DNA of 64,000 nt from assembly GCA_030062745.1 (NCBI GenBank), contig CP099851.1, positions 8,496,393 through 8,560,392 on the forward strand, given 5' to 3'. Positions 37,987-49,612 of this stretch are shown here, piece after piece. The position numbers and the translations under genes are program-made. The stretch is from Capitulum mitella. Lineage: Eukaryota > Arthropoda > Thecostraca > Pollicipedomorpha > Pollicipedidae. Below the pieces are notes generated by a model. The model was not told the origin of the DNA. It did not search any database and worked only from the letters and a program-made list of their open reading frames with translations. How positions within the stretch are numbered: position 1 is the stretch's first letter; each line of letters begins with the position of its first letter.

Positions 37987-38437
37987 TTGTTTGTGACACC
38001 ACTTGTTTAGCAAATGGCATTTGTTTGAATGTCTTAATACTAGGTTAGCTGTTAATTTATTGCCACAGTGGGAAAGGTTTGCTATTCTCTTGGTATGACA
38101 AGCTTTTGATGCTAATTTGCAAATAGAAATTACCCATCAATCCCATTAGATGCAACACACTAAGAACAATAATTAATTGTGTGGATATTCATGTGGCCTA
38201 TACCAAAAGGCAAGAAGGGTCAAAATAATGCATCAGTGATGCTAGTCAAAATGCATTTAAATTTCGTAACCCAATGAGCTGCCTGCAGCTTTTCAGTCTG
38301 CAAACAATAGTTTTCAGTCACTCATGTCAGTCAGGCATTCAGTCAACAGTCTTGAAAGCCTTTGTTTTTAACAGCCTCAGAACACCATGTATTTCTTTCA
38401 GTACTTGCTGAGTGCTCATGTCACCAAGTAATGAGTA

Positions 38438-39399
38438 CAAGGGCGGCGGAAGTGGGGGGGGGGGCAAGAGGGGTAGCTGTCCCCCAACCGGGGTGGCCCG
38501 CGTTAAATCGGGTTTCGAACCTTGCTAAGAGGCCCCGGCTTAGGTCCGAAAGAGGGTCTCGTACCGATTATCACTCAAAAGCGAAACAGGGCCCGGGAAC
38601 CTACAGTTTTTTTCCAGAGACCTCATAGAACGAGGCCTCTCGAATTTCGAGAGGCCCAGGGGGCCTTCTCTAAACCAATCCGGATCTCGGAGGGCGCCCC
38701 AGCATCCGTCCGTAAGAGGGTCTTGCGCGAATGACGCTCAAAAGTGACCCAGGGACCGGGGGCTCAGTTTTGCAGTTTTGAAGGGGTCTCGCGGAATCGC
38801 CCCGGCATGCCCCTGACAGAGTTCGGACCATGTTAGGGGCCCCGGCTTCCATCCGAGAGCGGAAGCTGATTGGTTTGCGTTATCCTCCATTTCTGACACT
38901 GTGTTGGTTCGTGAAGGCTCCTCCATACAATGGCTCTTAGGGCCCAGTCGATACAATGTTGGCATATAAAACACATTGTTGTGTTATGTGTTGTTATATG
39001 TTAACGCAAGAACATTGCGTTACTTGCTCATTTGATGTAAGGGTTTTCTTAATTTTTGTATCAAGTCGTAAGATAGACTTGGATTCCGTTGCCAACGCGC
39101 CAGTTGCCCCGGCTTCCGGCTAGCTGTCTGGCTGTGGACATCAGTTCACGGTTCACATCACCAATCTGTGCCACACCTGCCGAGTTGAGCGGCTGAATGC
39201 CAGAGTTTGCACAACACACGACTGGATCATGGACCTAACCGACCCCATCCCCCTGGTCGGACGAAATAAGACTCCCATTAAGTGAAACATGGACTTCTTT
39301 GGGGATGAGGGCCCTTCGTAGGAAAGGGGTCCTCTCAAAATCAAGGGGCCTCGAAATTTTGCTTTGCCCGCCTTGATCATATACGGTCCGCCGCCACTG
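38438..39399. mobile_element. hAT-like non-autonomous element
   Basis: 962 bp with ends CAAGGGCGGCGGA and (RC) CAGTGGCGGCGGA. Flanks AATGAGTA (38430-38437) and AATAAGCA (39400-39407) agree at 6 of 8 positions, consistent with an aged 8-bp duplication. The left part has two diverged direct repeats of about 160 bases containing AAGAGGGTCT and ACTCAAAAG / GCTCAAAAG. No transposase domain is seen. Confidence 0.6.
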
Positions 39400-39601
39400 A
39401 ATAAGCATGCCTGCCTGGTTTACTTTTTGTTGGGTGTTTTGTGCATGCTATTCCGTTACCGATTTCTTCTTTTAATTATGTCTTATACAATTCACTGGAG
39501 GGTCGCTTACCTCTCAATATTGATTGGGCACAGTCTTTTACTACATATGGACCATGTAATGCTAGATTTGTGAATATGAAGTGAATTAATTGCAATTACA
39601 G

Positions 39602-39700
39602 GTAATATCTAGTTAATTTATCTAGTTAGTAATATCTAGTTAGTAATATCTATTTATCTAGTTAGTAATATCTATTTATCTAGTTAGTAATATCCAGTTA
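39602..39700 (+). repeat. 22-bp AT-rich tandem repeat
   Basis: TAATATCTATTTATCTAGTT recurs with a 22-base unit (two full and several partial copies). Confidence 0.85.
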
Positions 39701-40930
39701 GTCATGTGTGGAACATGACACGTTTTATTAGTTACGCTTAGTTTATGAAAACAATACAGCATGAAAAATTCAATGTGGCTCATGAATGTTGCCTCCTTCC
39801 ATGCCACCTGTCTTGTTTTCATGTTACTTTGCTCGGTTGGATTGTGGGTAATGGCATCTGGATTGCGCAGCTGCCATTGGCATGCCAGACAGATTTAATC
39901 CAAAAGGTTTGAAGCTGGTTGCAGCCTGCATTGGAGGTATCATAATTGTTATATAAATGCAATGTACGTGCAATTGTTCATTTCAATTGATGCATGCCAT
40001 TATCGTGCAAAAAATGCCATTGAAATTTGTAAATACAGCAACACGTAGTAACAACGTGTAGTTTGTACATGTAACTACATGTATGTCGTCTCGGACGCTG
40101 GTAACTATATTTGTAACTACATGTGCGCCTGCCCGCTCTGTACCGGACAGCACATTCTCATGCAGGACCTCAAGGTGAGTCTGTGGGACCGGTCGGGGAG
40201 CGTCATGGTGTCGGCGGACGACGAAACTACCTGGTACGCATGCCCAGCGGGCGCATATAGTAGCGCAACAGCTGGTATCTCCGGCCCCCGCGACCGCTCG
40301 TGACGGTCTCGCAAGGTGGCGGCAGAGATCGAGGCAGCGGCGACGGCAGCTGCCTCGACTCCGGCGGCCGCCACGTCGGCGACGGCAGCATTAAGGACGA
40401 TGGCAGCCACGACGACAGCCCTGACGGCGTTGGATATGGCGACTGCGGCGGCGTTCGCGTCAACGGCGTTGCATGTGGTAGCGACCGCATGGGCGCTGGA
40501 GCTCAGGCAGTACTGCCCGCGAGGCGGGCTGCGGACTGGACTCGGGCTGCGAGGACGTCAGCGGCCGCAGGGACTGTCAGTTAACTGGTCCGAGACAGGG
40601 CTTCGTTACGTGTCAAAGGAAAAGAAAAAGGCAGAGTAGTAGCCAGGCCGAGCAGTTGCGATTGGTTTCGTAGGGGTGACTGCATTGTTACTGGCTGCTG
40701 CTTTGTTCTGTTTGCGGTGGTTTGTATGGCCGGACGTGTGGGTTGGTCTCCTCCACGTCTCAGGGAGAGGTGCTGTGTAGCCATGACTGCGCTGGGCTCG
40801 GACGCCGGCGTCTGCGGCCCGCTGACTCGGCGGGCCTTCACGGCCGACGTGGTGACCGCATGTGGCCTGGGGCGGTGGTTGTACTGTCCCTCCTGACATG
40901 TGCGCTTGTCGGGAGGAACCGAACATAGTC

Positions 40931-40933
<3 letters not shown>

Positions 40934-40966
<33 letters not shown>
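40934..40966 (+). repeat. (AG)n microsatellite
   Basis: Sixteen uninterrupted AG dinucleotides. Confidence 0.98.
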
Positions 40967-40968
<2 letters not shown>

Positions 40969-41207
40969 AGCTTTGAGACGTGACCGGTCTGCCGCGCCAC
41001 TCGGAGAGACGTCATGGCGGCGTTGAGAAATGTTATAATAAATCACTGCTTCCCGTCTATTTATTATCCTTATTTTAAAAAAACGTTCCGATTGGTCCGC
41101 TGGGGTGTTCTGAAGCCAGTGCCCTTGCTGAGCACTGTTTGTACAGACTGGCATGCACCGGATCGCGTAATTCCAGCCTAACTCCATAATTCGGAGGCGA
41201 AGTTTAA

Positions 41208-42414
41208 CCCTATTCCCGGCAGGGGGGGGGCGGAATCCGCCCCCCTCGTGTTTTTTGCTTGCCATTTCCAGGCTTTTTAACGCAGCTTCACAAAACTTGG
41301 TGACTTTTTCTAGGTATTCTTTCTACGTGCCGTAACAAAATTTCAAAACTCTATTTTGCTCAGGGGGGGAGCCAGGCAACGTTTTTGGGAGGCACCTCAT
41401 GCCATTTTTGGCCATGTTAAGGGTAAAAGAACAATGTCTGCCAAAGACAGAGTTTTTAAGATAGAACTTAAAATTTTATATGGATGTATAGCTAAATAGT
41501 CGGAACATGTGCAGATGTAATTTTGTTTATCTCAGGTCACTTTACAAGGTCAGGTCAAGGTCAAAAGTCAAAATTGTTTTTTTTCCTATAATATTGGCGC
41601 CGTTTTTTCAAATGCCAAACCTGAAATATATATTACGTAGAAAGTTGCCCTCTACTTGTGTACCAAGTTTCAGCTCGATATCAGGTCGGGTCACGGAGCT
41701 ATGACCTAAAATGTCAGTGCGCGTACCCTATATCGCAATACCCATAAAATGAAATTTTCGAAATAGAGTGAATTCAAATGATTGAAAACGTTTACAGGAA
41801 ATATTAAATGCACACGAGATCATTCCAAGTGACCCCAAGGTCACTGGAGGTCATTTAAGGTCAAAGGTCACAAGTTTATCTGAGAAACGTATGACCGTGA
41901 CAGTTCCCCCTTTTTCATGTCCCTTGCACCGCCTATGCTAACATTATACAAACATTGTAATGCGATTTGTACTTCTTTAGTATAACATGACTAGTAGAAG
42001 CCAAAAAGGGTGTTTGCCTATTTTGTTCATTCAGTTGTTAGAAAACTAATCCTCCTATTTTTGAAACCCTGTGAACGCCCATGAATTTTTTCAAAATTTC
42101 AAATTTGTGGAACCATGGTAAAAGTCCTATCCATAATCTCTAGATTCATGCCAGTTTCATCGAAATCGGTCCATAAACGACGGAGTTATAAGAGGTCCAA
42201 AAGTACCCCCCCATTTTGACATTTTTGCCCCCGTGTATCCACAAATTTTAAAATTTTTAAAATTTCTTTTTATAAAAATGTAGTTCACGTCACGGCAAAT
42301 TGATTGCCGTTTGTTGCGATGAAATCGGACAAGTAGTTCTTGAGATCTCAGGGGGGCCGTATCCGCCCCCCCTGCCGGAAATCGACCATACCGTCTAGCC
42401 CTCCGGGAATAGGG
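41208..42414 (-). mobile_element. TTAA-family MITE (family 1), copy 2, inverted
   Basis: This is the same element as 32149-33348 in the opposite orientation, about 1207 bp. TTAA at 41204-41207 and a mutated TTCA at 42415-42418 flank it; ends are CCCTATTCCCGG and CCGGGAATAGGG. The reverse complement aligns along its full length with copies 1 and 3, including the TATAACTCCGT...GAAAT segment and the TGACCT cluster (AGGTCAAAGGTCA at 41858-41870). No transposase. Its far end abuts a tRNA-derived SINE at 42425-42592. Confidence 0.85.
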
Positions 42415-42424
42415 TTCAAGTGCG

Positions 42425-42592
42425 GACTTGACCCACACGATCGCGCGGTAGCCAATGCGTCCTTATGAGGGTCGCTTCGAGGGTTAAGTGACTTTCGGGA
42501 GAAGAAGTGAGGGCCGAGACGATTCCAACCCACCTAGCCAGGGTGGGCCGTGGCAACAGACGCTTAACCAACTGAGCCACCGACAGGACAGT
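42425..42592 (-). mobile_element. tRNA-derived SINE
   Basis: The minus strand starts GTCGGTGGCTCAGTTGGTTA; TGGCTCAGTTGG (RC of 42568-42579) is a good Pol III box A, and GGTTGGAATCG (RC of 42520-42530) is a box B with one or two substitutions at the expected spacing. A tRNA-unrelated tail follows up to the end of the adjacent TTAA-family MITE (copy 2). No intact tRNA cloverleaf is claimed. Confidence 0.7.
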
Positions 42593-43069
42593 CACATAAT
42601 ACATGCACGTTCCCTATGGATTATTACTTAACTTTCATGAAAACATGGCGTACTGCATGATATTGCGTCCGTTAAAATCGGGTGAAGATGAAGCACAAGC
42701 GTCCGGCGACCGAGGTCTGGGCTGCGTATTCAGTGCCCATGGCAGGCGCCGACGGAGTCACTTCCACCGACGTCCCTCAGCGACTTGCGCAGATTGAAAG
42801 CAAATCGCTTGGTGACCATACCTCCTATAGCTGGCCTTTGACACAACTACTTATTTCTTGAAAATGTCTTAGGATAAGACGAAAAGTCGATATTGATATG
42901 AATATAGACATAGAATGAACGATATAATTGTACGTTCCTAAATGATAATGCCCCTGGGCACCATCCTAAACGAGCACACCAATGAAATAAAGAATATAAT
43001 CCGAAAACTTGAACATACCACCCAAAAAAGATAGCCAACGCAGAATAAGCTGTTGTTTTTAACGAAACT

Positions 43070-43303
43070 TGTATATATATATAGATATATATATATACAT
43101 ATATATTATAAATACAACGATATATCATATATTTTACATATATATTCTTCTAGGCTAGCAGTAATGATGCTTGATGACTTGATCTGCGGTCAGGCTGGTC
43201 TTACAAAAACACATTATTGTGATAGTTTCACAAAATTACTTTGTTATGTTTCCCAACTTGATGTTTAAATAAATATCTTATATCTATAATATATATAATA
43301 TAT

Positions 43304-43335
<32 letters not shown>

Positions 43336-43411
43336 ATATAATATATAATATATAATATATAAAATATAATATATATATATATAATATATATAATATATAT
43401 AAATAAATATC
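43070..43411 (+). repeat. TA-rich microsatellite cluster
   Basis: Two (TA)n blocks, 43070-43108 and 43278-43411, separated by about 130 bases of ordinary sequence. The second ends at the 44-bp palindrome at 43408-43451. Confidence 0.95.
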
Positions 43412-43451
43412 ATATCTTAAATAAAAACATGTTTTTATTTAAGATATGATA
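43408..43451. repeat. Perfect 44-bp palindrome
   Basis: TATCATATCTTAAATAAAAA followed by CATG at the centre and the exact reverse complement TTTTTATTTAAGATATGATA. It adjoins the (TA)n block and could form a cruciform. Confidence 0.97.
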
Positions 43452-44505
43452 AGAAGTGCAGTGAGGAAGAAGAGGAATGCATCATTTTTCATAGTTCAGT
43501 CCATGAGTTGCGGCGTAAGATGTAGGTCATTATGTATGGGAATATCTGTCAAAAAATAATCCTCTTACTTTAATCCATTTTGGCAACTTTTTAGAGATTT
43601 CATAGGCAGTTCACTCATGCAAAATAGGATGTTCTATGTGCATTGTTTTATCACGTGCTTTAGTTTTCAGTTGACTTGAGCTGCAGACCTGCACAGGCGT
43701 TTCTCGTCAGAAGTGTGTGCAGGGTACAAAGACGCAGTTTCTTGGGTCTGACTTGCATCACAGAACAGGCTTTAAAGCTTCCAAAGAAAAGGGGCTGCAA
43801 AAAAACAGGTAAATATTTGCTGAGAGTTTAGTGCTTAGTAGGCTGTCCCTTTTTTGCATTTTTGGCTATGTCCTTCAGCTCTGTAGATTTTGACTACGCC
43901 ATATGATTTTGGGGACAGATTTGACAAACATTGCTTAAAATAGGGTAAAATTGTGGTGATTTGGAACTTTCACGGGCACAGGAAGGTATAGGTGAAAACA
44001 TCAGTCCACGGGTAGCCGGGCGGGTAAAGTTTTAGGTGGCAGGCAACGTGTGGGTATGGGTGTAATAAATCCTACGTATAATAAATCCAACTCTGAGAGA
44101 TGATGTGAAGGTTCACACCACTTCACAGTGAATCAGTTCATCGCCGTCGCTTTAGGCTCCCATGGACGATCTGGTTGTCATGTGATTTCGGGTGCCAAAT
44201 CTAAATCATGGTAAAAATAAGGCATAACTCATCTTCGCCATGATACTGAGCGACATAGGATATTTTGGACTGCTTTCTTAAAATCATTGTGAAATGGGAC
44301 ATCACAATAATTTAGAACTTGCCGTTGAGCGTTCCACGGCTAGGAACACATAGTTTGAACATGACTTACAGGAGGCCATCGCCAGCAAGAAAAGAGCATA
44401 CAATTAGCTTTCATTAGCGGTAACAATCCCTTGTCCTTTCTTTACAGGGAGATAATTGGCCAGCTTTTCACGTCAAACGCCTTCGTTGAAATTCATTTTC
44501 GAGCG

Positions 44506-45129
44506 CTATACACCGCCGTGGGAATGCAATTTCTCTCTCTGTCGTCTAAAAACCGCCGCCATTTCCCGGGCACCAGCGGCGGGGACATACGTATCGCCTC
44601 TGCCGCTCTGTCCACCCTCTGTTCTGCCGCTCTGCCGCCCGCCTGCGGACGGCCGTAAATTCTGCTGCCGTGCGGCCCTGTTGCTGCTCGGCCTCCTGCC
44701 GCCGCCGGCCGGTCTGGTCATGCCCGCAGGCAATATTTCTTGCAGCAGCCGGCCGGGGCCCACCATTTCTCCGTTCGGATATCCCCCTCCCCCGCCGTAG
44801 AGGGAACGGCCTTGTGAAGGGAGCTGGACGTGGGGGCTAGGGCTTTCGGAACGTCTGTCGTGCTTGCACGCACGAGAGCCGAGAACCGTGAGAGAGGCCA
44901 GGTGGTGATGGCGATATGTCTCACCGGCGCAGGGCGACGAGGACCCGTCAGCGAAACCACCGTCAGAACGGCGGGCGGCCTGGCGTGGAGCGCGTTCGTT
45001 CACCGGCCAGTTAAAAAAGGGTTGGAGAAGCGTACCGTGTACAAATGGTAAGCCGTAAGACGCAGGTCCAGGGGCAGACCAGGGGAGAGGAGACCATGGT
45101 CCCACGTTAAGATAGCCATGTTCCGGCAA
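44506..45129 (-). CDS. Hypothetical ORF in a GC-rich island
   Basis: 207 codons, starting MPEHGYLNVGPWSPLPWSAP and ending EKLHSHGGV. The region 44540-45010 is GC- and CpG-rich, so stop codons are rare by composition; the peptide is Gly/Pro/Arg/Ser-rich without a recognisable domain. The island could equally be a promoter region or old GC-rich repeat. No splice or polyadenylation signals could be tied to it. Confidence 0.15.
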   Translation of the reverse strand: MPEHGYLNVGPWSPLPWSAPGPASYGLPFVHGTLLQPFFNWPVNERAPRQAARRSDGGFADGSSSPCAGETYRHHHLASLTVLGSRACKHDRRSESPSPHVQLPSQGRSLYGGGGGYPNGEMVGPGRLLQEILPAGMTRPAGGGRRPSSNRAARQQNLRPSAGGRQSGRTEGGQSGRGDTYVPAAGAREMAAVFRRQREKLHSHGGV

Positions 45130-45680
45130 AAATGTGCAGCCCCGAGTTCAAGAGAAAACGTTGTTATAGTTGTACGCAAAATATCTTAGAGTAACCACTT
45201 CTGCAGTGATGAATGGGTTCATGCTAAACCAGAGAGGAGCCAGTAAGACCCCCGCCACTCTCACGGCTCCATTTTTAAGTTCGAGAGATATCGACGGAAA
45301 AAGAGGCTCCCCATCATGTTCGCGTGTTAAGAAACAGACCGGATACCCCCCGATCAGCACGGCCTGGTACTGGCTGAAAATCCCTCAACATCCACATCGA
45401 TGAATGGGCCGGCAATCTCAAGTCGATTTATGTTGTTACGTATAAGATTCAAACCAAGAAGTTGGCAAAGTCCTGAGGCTGTCACACTGCGTTTTACTAG
45501 CGATGCCTGGACACGTCCGAAGTTTGGCGCATTGCCGAGTGCCGTTTTACGGTAGTTGCTGAAACAGCGTGAAAAGAAAACAAAAAAAAAGGACTGCGTA
45601 AAGATGTCAAAAATCATCATTTTTTCCACAAACAGTTACCAGAGCATAATATGATGTGTAGGCAAGATGAAAGTAATGGA

Positions 45681-45703
45681 AGGCAAGGCAAGGCAAGGCA
45701 AGG
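45681..45703 (+). repeat. (AAGGC)n microsatellite
   Basis: More than four uninterrupted AGGCA pentamers. Confidence 0.95.
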
Positions 45704-45868
45704 AATCCAGGAAATTCCGAAGACCAATTCCAAAGTTATAACCAGGAAAGAAATTTTCAAAAAAATGTGGTTGCGTTCTAATGCCAGCATTTTTGTCAGG
45801 GAGGGGCCCAGCTAACACTGACCGCTCAAAACCACAAAGATTCTCGAATTTTGGCCACTTCCTTTTAA

Positions 45869-47069
45869 CCCTATTCCCGGAGGGCTAGACGGTATGGCCG
45901 ATTCCCGGCAGGGGGGGGGCGGATTCGGCCCCCCTTGAGATCTCGAGAACTACACATCCGATTTTATCGCAACAAACGGCAATCGATTTGCAATGATGTA
46001 AACTACATTAAAAAATAAATTTTCAAAATTTTGAAAGGGGTGGATACAGGGGGCAAAAATATCGAAATGGGGGTGCTTTTGGACTTCTCATAACTCCGTT
46101 GTTTAGGGACCGATTTCATTGAAATTGACATGAATCGAGAGATTATGGATAGGACTTTTATCATTGATACACGCATTTGAAATTTTAAGAAAATTCATAG
46201 GCGTTCACAGGGTTTTAAAAATAGGAGGATTAGTTTTCCAAAAACCGGATGAAGAAAAAAGGCAAAAGAACTTTTTTGGCTTCTGCCAGTCATGTTATGC
46301 TAAACAAGCACAAATTGTATTACAATGTTTGCATGTTAGCATAGGCGGTGCCAGGGATATGAAAAAGGGGGAACAGTCATGGTCATCTGCTGTTCAGGCC
46401 AACTTGTGACATTTGACTTAAAATGACCTCCAGTGACCTTGGAGTCACTTGGAATGATCTCGTGTGGATTTAATATTGTCTGTAAACGTTTTCAGTTATT
46501 TCAATTCACTCTGTTTCAAAAATTCCATTTTATGGCTATTGTGATATAAGGCACTTTCACTGACATTTTAGGTCACAGCTCCGTGACCCGACCTGATATC
46601 AAGCTGAATCTTGATACACAAGTAGAGGGCACTTTTCTACGTCATATGTGTTCCGGGTTTGGCATTTCAAAAATACCGCCGAAGTTATTACTATAAAACC
46701 AAATTTTGACTTTTGACCTTGACCTGGCCTTGTGAGGTGACCTCAGATAAACAAAATTGTGCTTGCACTTTTCTCCACTATTTAGCTATACATCCATATC
46801 AAGTTTTAAGTTCTATCTTAAAAACGCTATTTTTGGCAGTCATTTTCCTTTTATCCTCAGCAGGGCCAAAATTGGGCTGAGGTACCTCCCAAAAATGTCG
46901 CCTGGCTCCGCCCCTAATCAAACCAGAATTTCGAATTTTTGTCACAGTACGTAGAAAGAATAGTTAGGAAAAGCCACCAGGTTCCGTGAAGCTGCGTTAA
47001 AACCCTGGAATTGGCAAGCAAAAAACCCGAGGAGGGCGGATTCAGCCCCCCCCCCGGTCGGGAACAGGG
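45869..47069 (+). mobile_element. TTAA-family MITE (family 1), copy 3
   Basis: A 1201-bp element between TTAA at 45865-45868 and 47070-47073, beginning CCCTATTCCCGG and ending CGGGAACAGGG. It is collinear with copy 1 over its whole length. The TGACCT cluster near 46405-46440 is partly mutated (the first sites read TGACATTTGACTT). G-runs near both ends differ in length between copies. No coding capacity. Confidence 0.85.
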
Positions 47070-47712
47070 TTAAAGTTATGGAAATCTGGATTTCTTTACT
47101 AAAAACATCAGAGCGCAGGGGACTCGGGCCCCTCTTAGATGTACATAGGTGTCGGATTTCTGATGTGTTCTTTAGTCAGGTCCTGGATATTTACCCACAT
47201 ATCCATACATGCCTGCTTTCTTTGTGCACGTGCATGTGTTGGCCTTTTCGTGCTATAAAAGAATGGAGATTTTACTTTAGGGACAACACGCTGGTTTCTT
47301 TGGCTTGCTAGTGCACAGACGATGTTTGGGTGCACAAATCTGGTGAGTGGGTTCATGTGCACACGAAAAGAGATACACAGTTACACCTCTGGTTATGAAA
47401 CAAGGTAGCTTCCATGGGCGCTATCCGTTTTTTTTTTGTCAATAGGGGTGACGAACGTATCACAAGTTCTGAATACGTCACGTCGTCCATGCGGCGCTCC
47501 ACCCCGTCCCTCCCTCCGCGGGGCAGAGAGACTGTTCAGGGCCTGCGGGGTCAGCCAGAGCTGTCTCCGTCCTCGCGCTGGGCAGAACACTGTTAAATAA
47601 AACGGTGTGCAGCTCCTGGGTGCCGATGATCTGGTGCACCACGGGGACAAGCGGCCTCAGCAGTCCACTCCCTGAAAATGGAACAGTGCTTTTGAATAAA
47701 TAGCCAGTTTAA

Positions 47713-48517
47713 CCCGCACACGATCGTCAGTCGCCCACTATCACGCTCGACTGGGGGGGGGGGGCAGTTGGCCGCCCCCTCTAACTCACGAACGGTTGGT
47801 TGCACGATAAAAATAATTAAGTTAAATTTTGGAAAATTCATTAGTTACCAACCTACACAATTGGCGGAGCTTTATTCGCGAGATCCTGTTTATTTCCAAA
47901 CTATGCATCTTTTTTAAGCTTTTTGAGGTTCCTGGTATTACTTACGTCTGTGCGAGCCAGTTATGCCATGTTCTACCCATTCTGAGTAATTCATCGCTGA
48001 TTTTGACGGTGGTATATTTTGGCTCACAACAGTTAGTCGTAACCTGGCCTCAGGTCAATGGCTGGAAGTCATTGATACTTTGCCCAATGACGGTAACTAG
48101 ATGTCTTTACTCCACACGAAAAATGTTAGGAAATATTCCGTTAATTTCCGAAAAAAATGACGACACGTCCCAAAAATGGGCTTGACCTAAGGCCAATGAC
48201 CCGGAAAATTCAAAAAAATCTGAGATAGCAGATTTGTTGCATCTATCAAGATCACTTAACCCTAAAAGTATTATTGTGATGTCTTGTTTTCCGAAAAAGG
48301 TACAGGGCGCTAAACTTTTTTTTGACATAGGACCGTTTGGCCTAACCTATATCAGGCACCTGACCTGACCTGAGGTCAAAACTTTGACACAAGGTGTGAA
48401 AATGATGAAGCAAAAGGTACACAAAGTTTCGTGGCTCTATGTTTGTTCGTTCTCTCGCCGTCCCAAAAAAAACTTCAGTGGGGGGCGGTCAACTGCCCCC
48501 TCCCAGTCGGGGGCGGG
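47713..48517 (+). mobile_element. TTAA-family MITE (family 2), short copy
   Basis: An 805-bp element between TTAA at 47709-47712 and 48518-48521, with inverted ends CCCGCAC... and ...GGGCGGG. Subterminal sequence on both sides contains GACTGGGGG-like G-runs next to (C/G)AGTTGGCCGCCCCC and its partial complement. It is an internally deleted version of 35172-36373. Non-autonomous, piggyBac-like by its target site. Confidence 0.8.
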
Positions 48518-49550
48518 TTAAGTGCTGCTGGTATGTGAAACAACAAAAATATTCACAATGATGGTGTAAATTGCCGAGAAATAATTTCAAAGGGAACCAG
48601 ACATTTAGGAAACTGATGTGGCCAGAAGATACCAGCACTGCTTACTTACTCGAACATATTCGGTTTCTCTCACCGTCAAAATTCCGCGGGGTGTCGGTTC
48701 CTGTCTTTCGCGGACGCATGTCCTGTATGAACAAGGTGATAATGAAACTAAATTATTTCGAAAGACAAATGCAGTAATGGACATTTTGGATGTACCATTA
48801 CCTTCGTCAGGAATGCTGATTTTTAAAAACCACCATTCCTAAATAAGGCATCTGTAAAGCCGAAGCGTCAGTTACTGCTTCTTTTCTTTGGAAATAGTTA
48901 AGCTTTAATATCACCTTTATTCCACGTTTAAACTTTATTATCATCTTTATTCTACGTTAAAAACTGCCTTTAAAGGTACAGGGCATGCAGTTAAAGTGGT
49001 CATGACTAGCGTCCAGCATATTTTGGACTCTAGCATGCGTTTAACGGCGAACTAGGCAATAATTCACCATGCATGGGAGGCGCATCAGTGATAGTGTCAG
49101 TTTGATGGATCGCTCAATGACTTTATCTATCGTACCTCTGCAATATCGACATAAAACTGATTCCGACATCCCGCGGCGGGGCAGGCCTGGGAGATCTTGG
49201 CATCTCCTCTGCAGACACGACCCTCCCGGCCGGCGGTGAGGTCACGTGATGACTACGTCTGCATCCGGCACCAAATAGCCCGAGGATAGGAACACGCGAA
49301 GGCCCTGGAGCGGCGCGCTGGGGCGACCATGACTGGAGACTGGGACGGACAGGTATTCTTTATCCAGGCGATCAGCTGTTCTAATTAGGAGATAAGGGGG
49401 CCACATAGGAGCAATAACGGTGCAAAACAGGCTCATAATTAAATAATGCACAATCTATAAAAAATAGCGCCTTTATTTTGTCACTATTCCAAAGACCTTG
49501 CAATTCTGCATTTATCATCTTGCAGTAGAAACTGATTCATATAAGACACT

Positions 49551-49612
49551 TAGATTATATACATATATAGATATATATTTATCTATATATATATATATAT
49601 ATTCATTTATAT
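49551..49612 (+). repeat. TA-rich microsatellite
   Basis: Imperfect (TA)n with ATAGATA and ATCTATA interruptions. Confidence 0.9.

Larger units (their letters stand above)
39408..41203. other. AT-rich then GC-rich unannotated stretch
   Basis: AT-rich with a 22-bp repeat to 39720, then a GC-rich GNC-periodic patch at 40300-40600 whose frames (Ala/Ser/Thr- or Gly/Asp-rich on + strand) are compositional, then the (AG)n repeat. Confidence 0.45.
42593..45864. other. No confident gene
   Basis: Holds the TA microsatellites, the 44-bp palindrome and the GC-rich island at 44540-45010. No domain recognised. Confidence 0.45.

Noticed and set aside
40079-40303. VVSDAGNYIC, resembling the D.G.Y.C motif of immunoglobulin domains
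   Set aside because: No second cysteine strand or tryptophan core and the next residues do not fit; the ACTACATGT repeats nearby suggest chance.
40300-40639. Alanine-rich and glycine/aspartate-rich frames
   Set aside because: All frames stay open because of a GC-rich three-base periodic composition; no domain.
40606-41265. 219-codon minus-strand frame, the longest in the window
   Set aside because: It starts inside the TTAA-family MITE, runs through the (AG)n microsatellite and shows no domain; a chance frame.
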